Under the pieces are notes generated by a model that was given only the letters and a program-made list of their open reading frames with translations, did not search any database and was not told the DNA's origin. From Pseudomonadales bacterium (GTDB lineage: Bacteria > Pseudomonadota > Gammaproteobacteria > Pseudomonadales > JAHRWD01): DNA of 64,000 nucleotides. The position numbers and the translations under genes were made by a program. The DNA lies in NCBI GenBank assembly GCA_029210125.1, contig JARGPR010000001.1:454812-518811 (forward strand), written 5' to 3'. Position 1 is the stretch's first letter. Every line of letters starts with the position of its first letter. This document shows positions 10,774-20,223 of the stretch, piece after piece.

Positions 10774-11133
10774 GATTCTGTGGGAAATATTTCGGTTTGG
10801 TTAAAGTGTAAAAAATTCAATAGGTTGCAGTTTGTTCGGAGTATAAAGTTGAATTAATTGCGATAACTGAGATATCTGCTATCGAGTATAAGCAAACGAG
10901 TTATGTGGTCAGTTTGTACGGCTCATATTTACGTACAGCCAAAGGTTATATAGCAAATAGAATTTCGTGTTTGCGGGCGTTTTAATCACTTCGATTGGAG
11001 GCGATAGAGTCTACGGTCCACCGCGGTAGTCGGTATGTTTCTGGCAAAAGCATATATTTGATCTGGACGGGCTAACTTTGCAACTTATGATTAAGCTGAT
11101 ACTCTGCGCCCGAACTGTTTTAGCTTGAGATTT

Positions 11134-11889
11134 ATGATGCGTTTTTATCGATATTTAGGTTTTTTTCTGATCTGTACACCGTTGACAGGTTTAACAGAGC
11201 AGCCCTTGTTACCGCCTTCCGCGTCGAATGCATATGTTGTAAATGATGATATAGCCTCTGATGAAATACGTGTGAGTTACCTGGTTGGCTATCGGTTGGG
11301 GAAAAATTTGGCCGAGCTTGATATTGGTGATCTGGATTATCAGGCTTTGTGGAAAGGGCTTCTTGAGGCAGAATCAGAAATGCCTAGTCGCTACACTGAG
11401 ATTGAATCGTCGCAAGCCTACGCACGTTATTTTGAGTGGAAGCAGTTACAGAAAAAACAGCTGCAGGCGGATAATCTTGAAAAAGCTCTCCAATTTCTGA
11501 CAGCTAACCTGGAGCGTGAATCTATTGTGGCCACTGCATCGGGATTACAATACCAGGTGATGACAGCTGGCAGCGGTCCGCAGGTACAGTTGCTAGACTG
11601 GGTACGGATACGTTATCACACCAAGCTGGTGGACGGTACTTTCATATCTGATAGCAGTGAAACGCCGGCGGGGGTGTGGGTGCCTGTTGCGGAATTGATA
11701 CCAGCCTGGACAGAGGCGTTGTTGTTAATGCCGGTGGGTTCGCGTTGGATGCTCTATGCAGGACCCGAGCTGACATTTGGCAATAAGCCACCATTAAAGA
11801 GTATTCCTGCGAATGCTGCGCTTGTTTTTGATATTGAGCTGCTTGAGGTGCGCCCCTCCGTGATGCCGGATGCTGCGGGGGAGGAGTAG
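11134..11889 (+). CDS. Periplasmic FKBP-type peptidyl-prolyl isomerase-like protein
   Basis: A 251-aa protein with a signal peptide (MMRFYRYLGFFLICTPLTG), an N-terminal helical FKBP_N-like dimerisation region (about 40-130, with VSYLVGYRLGKNLAE) and a C-terminal FKBP domain (about 135-240), the layout of FkpA and Mip. The fold-defining strands are recognisable (VRIRYHTKLVDGT, IPANAALVFDIELLEV). Several pocket positions differ: the usual FDSS is ISDSS, the VIPGW segment is LIPAW, and the segment normally reading like LAYG is LTFG. It may be a chaperone with weak or no isomerase activity. Start chosen at ATG 11134; an upstream TTG would add three residues. Confidence 0.8.
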   Translation: MMRFYRYLGFFLICTPLTGLTEQPLLPPSASNAYVVNDDIASDEIRVSYLVGYRLGKNLAELDIGDLDYQALWKGLLEAESEMPSRYTEIESSQAYARYFEWKQLQKKQLQADNLEKALQFLTANLERESIVATASGLQYQVMTAGSGPQVQLLDWVRIRYHTKLVDGTFISDSSETPAGVWVPVAELIPAWTEALLLMPVGSRWMLYAGPELTFGNKPPLKSIPANAALVFDIELLEVRPSVMPDAAGEE

Positions 11890-11954
11890 CGCCGGCTCAT
11901 TGCCTATGTTTGTGCCGCAGAAGGTGTCCTGCTCGAACCTATAAAGTGGAACGA

Positions 11955-12629
11955 CTAGGCCCATTCAGAGCTTTTCTGTCTTGGTCGCATGTGAGGTAGG
12001 ATCAGCCCAAGGATCAATCCTATCAAAATTGCACCGGCCCCCATATAAAACTGGTCGCTGTTGATTTGCTCCTGTAGTCGGCTGACTTCGGCAGACTGCA
12101 TTTCGATTTCACTTTTTTGCAGATTGTTTTGCTTGAGCAGTTCACGGTTCTTGCGACTGATGTTTACTGCATTTCCTGAGAGGTCCTTAAGCTCTGTGAG
12201 CTCTCTGGAGAGTTTTTCATTTTCCTTTGATAAGCTTTGGTTTTCGCTGGTGAGTTGTTTGTTTTCAGTTGCAAGTTGGTCGTTGGTCGCAGTTATGGAT
12301 TGCAGTTTTGTTTGAGCAGTTTCCAGTTTGTCTGAGGTGGCTTTGAGTGTAACCGCGGCCGTGGGAGATTTCTGAAGGTAGCCAATAAGAGCCCAGCCCT
12401 CTTGTCCTCTGGTTGTGCGAACAAGCGCGAATTCACCGCTCTCATCAGTAGCCAATAACTCTACTTTGTCACTGCTACGCAACTGCCTGATGATTTTGTG
12501 TTTTGAACTAGCACCTGTGCGCAGGTTGAGTTTAAGTTTGTCGGTGACATACCGGTCTTCGGCAAAGCCGTGAGAGCCAAGCGTCATTAGCGTAATAGCT
12601 ATTACGATTTTTTGAGTGTATTTGTTCAT
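11955..12629 (-). CDS. SH3-domain, coiled-coil membrane protein (YgiM/TIGR04211-like)
   Basis: 224 aa: signal peptide (about 1-23, ending GFAED), a bacterial SH3 domain (about 25-88, with LKLNLRTGASSKHKIIRQL and EGWALIGYL), a long coiled coil (about 95-190, rich in Q, N, E, K and L), then a C-terminal membrane helix (GAGAILIGLILGLILPH) with a short basic tail. This is the domain order of E. coli YgiM. The SH3 part faces the periplasm and may bind peptidoglycan. The exact role of the family is not settled. Confidence 0.85.
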   Translation of the reverse strand: MNKYTQKIVIAITLMTLGSHGFAEDRYVTDKLKLNLRTGASSKHKIIRQLRSSDKVELLATDESGEFALVRTTRGQEGWALIGYLQKSPTAAVTLKATSDKLETAQTKLQSITATNDQLATENKQLTSENQSLSKENEKLSRELTELKDLSGNAVNISRKNRELLKQNNLQKSEIEMQSAEVSRLQEQINSDQFYMGAGAILIGLILGLILPHMRPRQKSSEWA

Positions 12630-12689
12630 TCCTGTAGCCTGACTATATGATTAAAGTATCTCGATCTGTTTGTGTGGTTTGTCCGCTAT

Positions 12690-12989
12690 CTATGGTGAAA
12701 CGTGCTTAAACGGCTTAACTGATGTTTCCTGATATACCCCTGCGCTTTTGTAGGGATCGGCATCTGCCCATGACTGCGCGTCGGACAATGAATCGAATTC
12801 GGCCACAATTAGACTGCCGGTAAAACCTGCGTCACCGGGGTTGTTGCTGTCTACGGCTGGAAATGGTCCCGCTAAAATAAGTCGACCCTGATTTTTGAGT
12901 GTTTCAAGCCTTTCCAGGTGAGCAGGGCGAACCTCCATACGTTTGTCTAAACTATTTTCGTTATCAGTTCCAATAATGGCGTACAGCAT
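12690..12989 (-). CDS. yciI: YciI family protein
   Basis: A 99-aa dimeric alpha-beta barrel protein. The N terminus MLYAIIGTD, the conserved [22 protein letters not shown], and the [11 protein letters not shown] motif near the C terminus are the YciI signature, with the His/Asp pair of the proposed active site. Biochemical function is unknown. It lies upstream of yciB in minus-strand order reversed, the usual yciB-yciI pairing in gammaproteobacteria. Confidence 0.9.
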   Translation of the reverse strand: MLYAIIGTDNENSLDKRMEVRPAHLERLETLKNQGRLILAGPFPAVDSNNPGDAGFTGSLIVAEFDSLSDAQSWADADPYKSAGVYQETSVKPFKHVSP

Positions 12990-13066
12990 AGTGACCCCTT
13001 GGTAATCAGCTAGGTAAATCTATAAAAGTGGTTGTTTGGAGTGCTTTTTGATTGAATCGAATTGAA

Positions 13067-13618
13067 TCAGGGTTCCAAGGGTTCGCTAGACTCATCCTGC
13101 CGAATATGACGAAAAAGATAGATGGTCTGGAATATCATAAAAATAAACGTGATTCCTAGGCTGCCAAATACTTTAAAATCGACCCAGTATTCGTGGTGGT
13201 TAAAGGCCACATAATAGTTCGCTGAACCGGTAATTAGAAAAAATAGCACCCAACTAATATTAAGTCGGCTCCATATTTGTTGAGGTAGATCGATTGACCC
13301 ACCCATTACGCGTTCAACCAGCGACTTGTCACCAATGAACTGGCTAGCCAAAAATACCGCTGCAAATAACCAGTTAACGATGGGGGCTTTCCATTTCAGG
13401 AAGGTTTCATCTCTAAGCGCCAGCGTAACGCCACCAAATAAAAGTACAGCAATTACCGTAACCCACTGGGCTTTTTCAAGTCTGCGGGAGATCAACAGGG
13501 TGAGGCCGTATTGGAACACGGTGGCAGCAATCAGTACCGCAGTGGCGACGTAGATGTCGTACATCTTGTAAGCGGAGAAAAAAACGATCAGGGGGATAAA
13601 GTCGAACAGTTGTTTCAT
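13067..13618 (-). CDS. yciB: Inner-membrane septation protein YciB (IspZ)
   Basis: A 183-aa polytopic membrane protein with about five helices, starting MKQLFDFIPLIVFFSAYKMYDIY, typical of the family. The conserved loop DETFLKWKAPIVNWLFA follows helix 3, and LNISWVLFF lies in helix 4. It is linked to cell-envelope integrity and division in enteric bacteria. It is located 77 bp upstream of yciI on the same strand and diverges from the PHP-domain gene. Confidence 0.93.
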   Translation of the reverse strand: MKQLFDFIPLIVFFSAYKMYDIYVATAVLIAATVFQYGLTLLISRRLEKAQWVTVIAVLLFGGVTLALRDETFLKWKAPIVNWLFAAVFLASQFIGDKSLVERVMGGSIDLPQQIWSRLNISWVLFFLITGSANYYVAFNHHEYWVDFKVFGSLGITFIFMIFQTIYLFRHIRQDESSEPLEP

Positions 13619-13783
13619 AGGGTTTGCTACTGCAGAAAAAATTAAATTCTATAAGGAGTGGGCTTGTATTACTTGTTAGCTATTTTAAACCCTTTTTATG
13701 TATCGTTTCCCTACTGCTTTTAAGCAGGATATGGTTTCTAATTATGGCTTATTTTGTAATAATTGAGCGCTTTATGATACACC

Positions 13784-14611
13784 ATGAAAGTTGATTTACA
13801 TACTCACACTACCGCTTCAGATGGGCTACTAGATCCAGTTGATTTGGTGCGCAAAGCCACGGATGATGGCGTGCAACTGCTGGCGATAACTGATCACGAC
13901 ACGCTTGAGGGGTATCATGCAGCAGTTGATGCTGCGCAGCAGCATGATCTGCGGTTGATCAGTGGCGTCGAGTTTTCTAGCTTTTGGTTGGCATATAGCG
14001 TCCATGTGGTTGGTCTTAATTTTGATGCAAACCATCCGGCGATTACCGCAGGAGTGGAGTTTCAACAGGCCCAACGTTGGCTTAGGGCAAAAAAAATTGC
14101 CCAATGGTTGGCAGATCAGGGGATCAATAATGCGGAACGGGGTGCGTTGCGGTATAGCAATAATTGCGCGCCGGGGCGGCCGCATTTTGCGCGATTTATG
14201 GTGGAACAGCAGATAGTGCCGGATATAAAAACCGCCTTTAAACGTTATTTGGGGGCGGGGAAAATGGGTGATCTATCAGAGGGCTGGGCATCTTTGCCCA
14301 CGGTAATTGACTGGATTCATCAGGCCGGCGGAACCGCTGTACTAGCACACCCGACCCAAAACAAAAAAATGAAGTGGAAACAAATACGCAGGCTCGCTCG
14401 TGTATTTAAAGATGCCGGAGGCGACGCCATCGAGCTTATCACGAATGACCAGGTTCCCGCAGATATTAGCCGGCGTGTTGATAAGTTAGCGATTGATTAT
14501 GAAATGCTGGCATCGGGCGGAAGTGACTACCATGGTGCTGGCACTGGGGAATTAGGTCGAATAATAGAGCTGCCGATTGGCTGCAAGGCCGTGTGGTTTG
14601 ATTGGGATTAA
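13784..14611 (+). CDS. PHP-domain phosphoesterase (YciV / RNase AM-type)
   Basis: A 275-aa member of the TrpH/YciV branch of PHP phosphoesterases. Metal-binding motifs: DLHTHTTASDG at the N terminus, ITDHDT (about 44-49), GVEFSS, the histidines in PGRPHFARFM and LAHPTQ, and the late SDYHG motif. Characterised homologues are 3',5'-nucleoside bisphosphate phosphatases and 5'-3' exoribonucleases acting on small RNA 5' ends. It starts the plus-strand run to yciO, trpS, scpA, scpB and rluB, an order shared with Pseudomonas. Confidence 0.92.
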   Translation: MKVDLHTHTTASDGLLDPVDLVRKATDDGVQLLAITDHDTLEGYHAAVDAAQQHDLRLISGVEFSSFWLAYSVHVVGLNFDANHPAITAGVEFQQAQRWLRAKKIAQWLADQGINNAERGALRYSNNCAPGRPHFARFMVEQQIVPDIKTAFKRYLGAGKMGDLSEGWASLPTVIDWIHQAGGTAVLAHPTQNKKMKWKQIRRLARVFKDAGGDAIELITNDQVPADISRRVDKLAIDYEMLASGGSDYHGAGTGELGRIIELPIGCKAVWFDWD

Positions 14612-14720
14612 ACAAAATGACGGTCAATGATGAGTTATCAGCGAATTGAATTCGACGTGAAGATAAGTGGTCGTAATATACAATAGCCACAACATACAAC
14701 GGCAGTAGATTTAATAACAT

Positions 14721-15341
14721 ATGAGTCAGTTTTTTCAAATACACCCCGAGAACCCACAGGCGCGATTAATTCGGCAAGTTGTCGAAATCGTTCGCAGCGG
14801 TGGTGTGATCGTATACCCCACCGATTCTGCCTATGCGCTTGGCTGCATGCTGGGTAATAAAGATGCCGTCGCTCGAATGCGAAGAATTCGAAACCTGGAT
14901 AAGGATCACAACTTTACGTTGGTATGCCGTGACTTATCGGATATTTCTACCTATGCCAAGGTGGACAATACTGCCTATAGATTGCTTAAAAACCATACTC
15001 CGGGGGCTTACACGTTTATACTGCAGGGCACCAAGGAGGTACCGAAGCGTTTTCTGCACGCAAAACGCAAAACAATAGGGCTAAGAATCCCGGAGCATCC
15101 CATCGCACAGGCACTGTTGGAGGAGCTTGGGGAGCCCATGTTGAGCTCCAGTTTGATTTTGCCGGATGATGAATTCCCTATGATCGACCCCTACGAAATA
15201 AGGCAGGTGCTTGAAAAGCAGGTTGATCTGGTTATCGATGGCGGTTATTGCGGAATGGAGTTAACTACCGTTATTGATATGGTGGATGAGGTGCCAGTTT
15301 TGCTAAGGGAAGGGAAAGGCGACCCTTCGGGTTTTGCATGA
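14721..15341 (+). CDS. yciO: YciO (Sua5/YrdC-fold) protein
   Basis: 206 aa with the YrdC fold. The motif GGVIVYPTDSAYALGC, with the KxR-like basic positions downstream (RMRRIRNLDKDHNFTLVC), binds ATP/nucleotide in threonylcarbamoyl-AMP synthases. LRIPEHPIAQALLEELGEPMLSSS is also typical. YciO is a paralogue of TsaC whose own role is less clear. It sits between the PHP gene and trpS, the conserved location of yciO. Confidence 0.9.
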   Translation: MSQFFQIHPENPQARLIRQVVEIVRSGGVIVYPTDSAYALGCMLGNKDAVARMRRIRNLDKDHNFTLVCRDLSDISTYAKVDNTAYRLLKNHTPGAYTFILQGTKEVPKRFLHAKRKTIGLRIPEHPIAQALLEELGEPMLSSSLILPDDEFPMIDPYEIRQVLEKQVDLVIDGGYCGMELTTVIDMVDEVPVLLREGKGDPSGFA

Positions 15342-15416
15342 CCGCATTAGTGCTGGGTTCAACCCAGGTCAGGAATAACATCTCGCGTATACGCCACAAT
15401 TTTTTGGAAACCAATT

Positions 15417-16631
15417 TTGAATACTATTGACCCGCAGCAACGAGTACTTTCTGGCATGAGGCCTACCGGCCGCCTTCATCTTGGTCACTATCACGGAGTG
15501 CTGGAAAACTGGGTAAAGCTGCAGCATGAATACCAGTGTTTTTTCTTTGTAGCCGATTGGCACGCTCTGACGACCCACTACGACACTCCAGAGGTGATTG
15601 AAGCCAATGTCTGGGAGATGGTTATCGATTGGCTTGCCGCGGGTGTTGACCCCCAGTCCTCCACCATGTTTGTTCAATCCTACGTTCCAGAGCACGCAGA
15701 ATTGCACATGTTGTTGTCGATGATTACACCCCTTGGCTGGCTGGAGCGTGTCCCCAGCTACAAAGATCAGCAAGAGCAGTTGAAAGAGAAAGATCTGGCC
15801 ACTTATGGGTTCCTAGGTTATCCACTACTGCAAAGTGCTGACATATTGATCTATAAAGCCGGCGGCGTTCCAGTGGGTGCGGATCAGGTGTCACATGTTG
15901 AAATTACCCGGGAAGTAGCGCGGCGTTTTAACCACATTTATGGACGCGAGCCAGGCTTTGAAGAGAACTCCCAGGCCGCAGTAAAAAAAATGGGTAAAAA
16001 GGCAGGTAAACTCTACAACCAATTGCGTAAAGCTTATCAGGAACAGGGTGACCAGGAAGCGCTTGAAAAAGCCCAGGCGTTACTGAAGGACCAACAAAAT
16101 ATTTCGGTCGGCGACAAAGAGCGACTCTTTGGCTACCTTGAGGGTAGTGGCCGGATCATCCTGGCAGAACCCCAGGCACTGTTAACCCCGGCGTCAAAAA
16201 TGCCAGGGCTTGATGGTCGCAAAATGTCGAAGTCATATAGCAATGTGATCGATATCCGGGACAAGACTGAGGTTATAGAAACCAAAGTGCTTAAAATGCA
16301 AACCGACCCTTCCAGAGGTCGCCGCACCGATCCCGGTGATCCTGAGAAATGCCCGGTTTGGCAGATGCATGAAATCTATTCCGATTCATCAACCCAGGAA
16401 TGGGTGCAGGAGGGTTGTAGGTCTGCGGGCATTGGTTGTGTGGATTGCAAACGACCGATAGTTGAGGCCGTCCAAAAGGAGCTGGCACCGATACGTGAGC
16501 GAGCAAAAAATTACGAATCGGAGCCTGATCTTGTTAAAAATATTATTATTGAAGGTTCAGAAGTAGCACGAGATGCCGCAAAACTAACGATGCAGGAAGT
16601 CCGGCAGGCGATGGGGCTGGCGTATCGTTAA
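15417..16631 (+). CDS. trpS: Tryptophanyl-tRNA synthetase
   Basis: Class I synthetase charging tRNA-Trp. RVLSGMRPTGRLHLGHYHG carries the HIGH-like motif at about residues 9-27, and GRKMSKSYSN is the KMSKS loop. At 404 aa it is longer than the E. coli enzyme (334), as in the Pseudomonas-type TrpS, because of an insertion before the KMSKS loop. No ATG precedes the HIGH region in this frame. The start is most probably the TTG at 15417, with GGAAA six bases upstream. Confidence 0.95.
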   Translation: MNTIDPQQRVLSGMRPTGRLHLGHYHGVLENWVKLQHEYQCFFFVADWHALTTHYDTPEVIEANVWEMVIDWLAAGVDPQSSTMFVQSYVPEHAELHMLLSMITPLGWLERVPSYKDQQEQLKEKDLATYGFLGYPLLQSADILIYKAGGVPVGADQVSHVEITREVARRFNHIYGREPGFEENSQAAVKKMGKKAGKLYNQLRKAYQEQGDQEALEKAQALLKDQQNISVGDKERLFGYLEGSGRIILAEPQALLTPASKMPGLDGRKMSKSYSNVIDIRDKTEVIETKVLKMQTDPSRGRRTDPGDPEKCPVWQMHEIYSDSSTQEWVQEGCRSAGIGCVDCKRPIVEAVQKELAPIRERAKNYESEPDLVKNIIIEGSEVARDAAKLTMQEVRQAMGLAYR

Positions 16632-16634
16632 GCC

Positions 16635-17543
16635 ATGCTAACTGAGCAGAATAAAATAGTGTTGAATGAGACGTCCCAGCCTCATTCAAGCTCGGCAGTT
16701 CAGGCTGAATTATTGGCTAAGGTCCCGGACGACCTTTATATTCCGCCCGACGCACTAGAGGTCATTCTTGATACTTTTGAGGGGCCTCTTGATCTACTGC
16801 TCTATCTGATCCGGCGTAAAAATCTCGATATTCTCGATATCCCAGTCGCACAGATCACGGTGCAATATATTCAATATATTGAGGTGATGCAGAACTTTCG
16901 TTTTGATCTGGCCGGCGAATACCTCGTGATGGCGGCGATGCTTGCGGAGATAAAATCCCGCATGTTGATTCCTCGAGAAAATGAGGTCGAGGATGAAGAG
17001 GACCCCCGCGCCGAACTGGTAAGGCGGTTGCAAGAATATGAACGATTCAAGCAGGCAGCACAAGATATTGATGATTTACCACGGATGTCAAGGGATACCT
17101 TTACCGTATCCGCAGAGCCGCCAGAAATGGAGCGACAAAAACCGCTCCCCGAAGTTGATCTACGTGAAGTCTTGTTGGCGCTAGCGGATGTAATCGTGCG
17201 GGCCGACAAGTTCGCCCATCACCATATTCAACTGGAGCCGCTGTCCACACGTGAAAAAATGACCCATATTTTAATCAGGCTTAGCGAAATCGAAGGTGGT
17301 TTTTTACCTTTTGTTTCATTGTTCAAAATTGAAGAAGGCCGTTTAGGTGTGGTGGTGAGCTTTCTGGCATTACTGGAACTCATCAAAGATTCATTGGTTG
17401 AAATTGTGCAAACTGAAGACGAAGGTCATATTCACGTAAAAGCCCGGTCAGGGGCGACTGCAGCGCTGGTTTCGTTCGAATCAGATATGCGAACATCGGG
17501 ACCGACGGTCACTGAATCAGTGGATCAGGGTTTATTGTTCTGA
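16635..17543 (+). CDS. scpA: Segregation and condensation protein A
   Basis: Kleisin subunit of the SMC-ScpAB condensin-like complex; it bridges the SMC heads. 302 aa with an N-terminal extension, then FEGPLDLLLYLIRRKNLDILDIPVAQIT (quoted in part: FEGPLDLLLYLIRR), the ScpA signature, and a C-terminal winged helix (about 195-275). Only three bases separate it from the trpS stop. smc is encoded at 45.8 kb in the same window, so this bacterium encodes all of SMC-ScpA-ScpB. Confidence 0.96.
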   Translation: MLTEQNKIVLNETSQPHSSSAVQAELLAKVPDDLYIPPDALEVILDTFEGPLDLLLYLIRRKNLDILDIPVAQITVQYIQYIEVMQNFRFDLAGEYLVMAAMLAEIKSRMLIPRENEVEDEEDPRAELVRRLQEYERFKQAAQDIDDLPRMSRDTFTVSAEPPEMERQKPLPEVDLREVLLALADVIVRADKFAHHHIQLEPLSTREKMTHILIRLSEIEGGFLPFVSLFKIEEGRLGVVVSFLALLELIKDSLVEIVQTEDEGHIHVKARSGATAALVSFESDMRTSGPTVTESVDQGLLF

Positions 17544-17652
17544 GTGCTGTTTCCGAGTATTGCGCCGGATAGTGAAGCCGGATCAAACCTTTAGCAAGTC
17601 ATACCTCCTAGATCTCAACCGAATTTAACCAAATATTTTCAAACAGGCTTTA

Positions 17653-18312
17653 ATGGATATAAATCAGTTAAAACGAATCATTGAGGGCATGCTGCTAGCG
17701 GCGGGGCAACCGATAGCAGTTGAACGTATCCAGCAGCTATTCCATATCGATGAACGCCCAGTACGATCAGATATTATGGATGCGTTGACGCAAATTCGGC
17801 AAGAATGCGCAGACCGTGGTTTTGAACTGATTGAAGTGGCTAGTGGTTATCGCTTTCAAATCCGACAGGAGCTGTCTCCCTGGATTTCACGATTATGGGA
17901 AGAAAAACCCCAAAAATACAGTCGCGCGCTGTTGGAAACACTGGCATTAATTGCATATCAGCAGCCCATTACCCGTGGCGAGATCGAGCAGGTGCGTGGT
18001 GTCGCGGTTAGCACTTCTATCATTAAAACATTGCTCGAGCGCGAATGGGTGCGTGTTGTGGGGCATCGAGAAGTACCGGGCCGGCCTGCCATTTACGCAA
18101 CTACCCATAAATTCCTTGATTATTTTAATTTGATGAGTCTTGATCAGCTACCAACCCTGGCAGAGATTCGTGAGTTGAGTGACGAAAACCTCAGGCTTGA
18201 CCTGGAAAATACCAAAGTGAACGAATCTTCCGAAGAGCTGGAGACTGAATCAGTTTCTCTTGATTCTAGTGAAGGACAAAAGTTAGAAGAGCGAGAGCCG
18301 GAAAATGACTGA
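17653..18312 (+). CDS. scpB: Segregation and condensation protein B
   Basis: Dimeric double winged-helix partner of ScpA. The 219-aa product shows LKRIIEGMLLAAGQPIAVER at the N terminus, SRALLETLALIAYQQPITRGE and VPGRPAIYATTHKFLDYF, all standard ScpB motifs. The last 45 residues are acidic and probably disordered. Its stop overlaps the rluB start by eight bases. Confidence 0.96.
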   Translation: MDINQLKRIIEGMLLAAGQPIAVERIQQLFHIDERPVRSDIMDALTQIRQECADRGFELIEVASGYRFQIRQELSPWISRLWEEKPQKYSRALLETLALIAYQQPITRGEIEQVRGVAVSTSIIKTLLEREWVRVVGHREVPGRPAIYATTHKFLDYFNLMSLDQLPTLAEIRELSDENLRLDLENTKVNESSEELETESVSLDSSEGQKLEEREPEND

Positions 18313-19186
18313 ACGTATTCAAAAATACCTGTCCCGACAGGGGGTGGGTTCGCGCCGCCACATTGAAGGGTTGGTGAAGGAAGGTCGGATCACCGTTAAT
18401 GGCAAGCCTGCGTCGGTAGGGGAGCCCGTCAGCGGTCGTGAAGAGATACGGGTTGATGGGAAAGTTATCGAGCAGCAGCCTGAACAAGTGCTGGCTCCAC
18501 GGGTAATTATGTACAACAAACCGATCGGCGAGGTCTGTACGCGTTCAGATCCTGAAGGGCGCAAAACCATATTTGACCGCATGCCATCAAGTAAAGGCCG
18601 ACAGCTCATCTCTGTTGGTCGTCTTGATATAGCGACTAGCGGTTTGCTGCTGTTAACTAACGATGGCGAACTAGCGAATACGCTAATGCACCCCTCGTCA
18701 GGGGTTGAGCGGGAATACGCAGTGCGCGTCTTCGGGAATGTTGAGCCCGATATGGTAAAAGCCATGGTTGATGGTGTTGAGCTTGAAGATGGGCCGGCAC
18801 GTTTTACTGACGTGCAATTTGCGGGTGGCGAAGGGGTCAATAACTGGTTTCACGTGGTTCTAATGGAAGGCAGAAATAGAGCGGTGCGTCGACTTTGGGA
18901 ATCTCAGGGTCTGGAGGTTAGCAGGCTTAAACGGGTGCGATACGGGAACCAGTTTCTCGGTTCGGATTTAAGAACCGGCCAGTGGAAGGATCTTGATTTG
19001 GCCGAAGTGAAAGCGTTATACCGATCCGTGGGTCTAAAGCCGCCCAGAAAAATCTATAAGCCAGCACCAAAAGAGAGGCAAGAACTCAAGCGCTTACATG
19101 CTAAAAAAGCCAAACCTGCAAGTGCATCCCGCGCTAACGCCTGGCGGCGTGCCAGCAGTTCAACCAGGTCGAAGGATGAGGGGTGA
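18305..19186 (+). CDS. rluB: 23S rRNA pseudouridine(2605) synthase
   Basis: RsuA-family pseudouridine synthase, 293 aa. An N-terminal S4 RNA-binding domain (about 3-65: ERIQKYLSRQGVGSRRHIEG) is followed by the catalytic domain with GRLDIATSGLLLLTNDGELA, whose Asp is the nucleophile, and GRNRAVRRLWESQGLEVSRL. The last 50 residues are basic (PKERQELKRLHAKKAKP). The scpAB-rluB order matches Pseudomonas and supports RluB rather than RluE or RluF. Confidence 0.93.
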   Translation: MTERIQKYLSRQGVGSRRHIEGLVKEGRITVNGKPASVGEPVSGREEIRVDGKVIEQQPEQVLAPRVIMYNKPIGEVCTRSDPEGRKTIFDRMPSSKGRQLISVGRLDIATSGLLLLTNDGELANTLMHPSSGVEREYAVRVFGNVEPDMVKAMVDGVELEDGPARFTDVQFAGGEGVNNWFHVVLMEGRNRAVRRLWESQGLEVSRLKRVRYGNQFLGSDLRTGQWKDLDLAEVKALYRSVGLKPPRKIYKPAPKERQELKRLHAKKAKPASASRANAWRRASSSTRSKDEG

Positions 19187-19278
19187 TCCATCGTTGGTGC
19201 TGTTAACTCTACTCCGTTGTTTTCTGTTTAGATCTGCAACATAGAAGGGTTGGTATGAAGAAAAGCTGGTATGAAAAC

Positions 19279-20223
19279 CTAAACCAGCTCTTCCGCTTTG
19301 TGCATTTCCTCGGCGCTCACCACTTGGTTTCGGCCATTTCTTTTTGCTTTATAAAGCGCTTGATCTGCGCGATTAAAAAACGATTTTGCGCTATCCTGAA
19401 TTTTCAGAGTAGCTACACCGATACTCACAGTAATTTTTATCGCCTCACCTGAAATCAGTACGGTTTGTTTTTCAACGGCTTCCCGTATTCGTTCGGCAAT
19501 CACCGATGCACCTTCAGGGCTAGTATTGTGCAGTAGTACGATAAACTCCTCGCCACCGTAGCGGAAGGTTTGGTCGGTGCTACGGGATGGTTTAGCTATG
19601 GTCCCTACCAGATGTTGAAGTATCTCATCACCGGCCTGATGGCCGTAGGTATCGTTGATATTTTTAAACCAGTCAATATCAATGGCAAGCAGTGACAAGG
19701 GTTGTTGATGCCGTTTTGATAGATTAATTTCGCGTTTTAGAGTGCTATCTAGCGCTGCTCTATTTCCTGCACCGGTGAGCTGATCAGTTAATGCGGTTTG
19801 TAATACGTCGCGGTAACTCAGCGCGTTACGCAGTGGGTAAAGCAATGATCCAATGGATATTTCCAGCAGCTTGAGAAGTGATTCACGCGGCGTTTGCTCT
19901 AGAAAGAATTCCAGCTCACCAATACTGCTTTCTGGGGTTGTTAGCTGGTAACTGCAATGCACTGGAGCTCTCACTCCGAGTTCAGCCTGTATATCGTTTT
20001 CTTCATTCCGGTAGACCAGCCCAGTGATTTTTAGATTATCTGCAATCTCTTCATAAAAGAGCTGCAATAAACTCTCAAGGTCTAGAGTGGTTTGTAAAAT
20101 GGTCGCTAACTGTAATTGTAATTCTGGGGCGGTAGGGTAAGGCACCGCCGTCGATTTCTCGTTGGCAACGGTGTGGAGGTTTGTGTCTTGTGTAGTATCC
20201 ATAGTATTCAATGCCAGTGCCAT
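19279..20223 (-). CDS. Diguanylate cyclase (GGDEF domain)
   Basis: 314 aa, soluble, making cyclic di-GMP from two GTP. The N-terminal 150 residues resemble a GAF-like sensor. The GGDEF domain begins at TDQLTGAGNRAALDSTL; the active site is RYGGEEF. An intact RxxD inhibitory site (RSTD) lies exactly five residues before GGEEF, so product inhibition is expected. The sensed signal is unknown. It stands alone: 323 bp separate it from yciK. Confidence 0.9.
   Translation of the reverse strand: MALALNTMDTTQDTNLHTVANEKSTAVPYPTAPELQLQLATILQTTLDLESLLQLFYEEIADNLKITGLVYRNEENDIQAELGVRAPVHCSYQLTTPESSIGELEFFLEQTPRESLLKLLEISIGSLLYPLRNALSYRDVLQTALTDQLTGAGNRAALDSTLKREINLSKRHQQPLSLLAIDIDWFKNINDTYGHQAGDEILQHLVGTIAKPSRSTDQTFRYGGEEFIVLLHNTSPEGASVIAERIREAVEKQTVLISGEAIKITVSIGVATLKIQDSAKSFFNRADQALYKAKRNGRNQVVSAEEMHKAEELV

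Larger units (their letters stand above)
10443..11133. other. Gene-free, AT-rich stretch of about 690 bp
   Basis: No convincing coding frame on either strand. The stretch lies between the divergent CDF and FKBP-like genes and must hold their promoters. It contains two 9-mers matching the DnaA box consensus TTATNCACA, listed separately, and AT-rich runs around 10515-10625. The sequence GCTGGGT (10565-10571) recurs inverted as ACCCAGC about 60 bases later. Confidence 0.6.
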
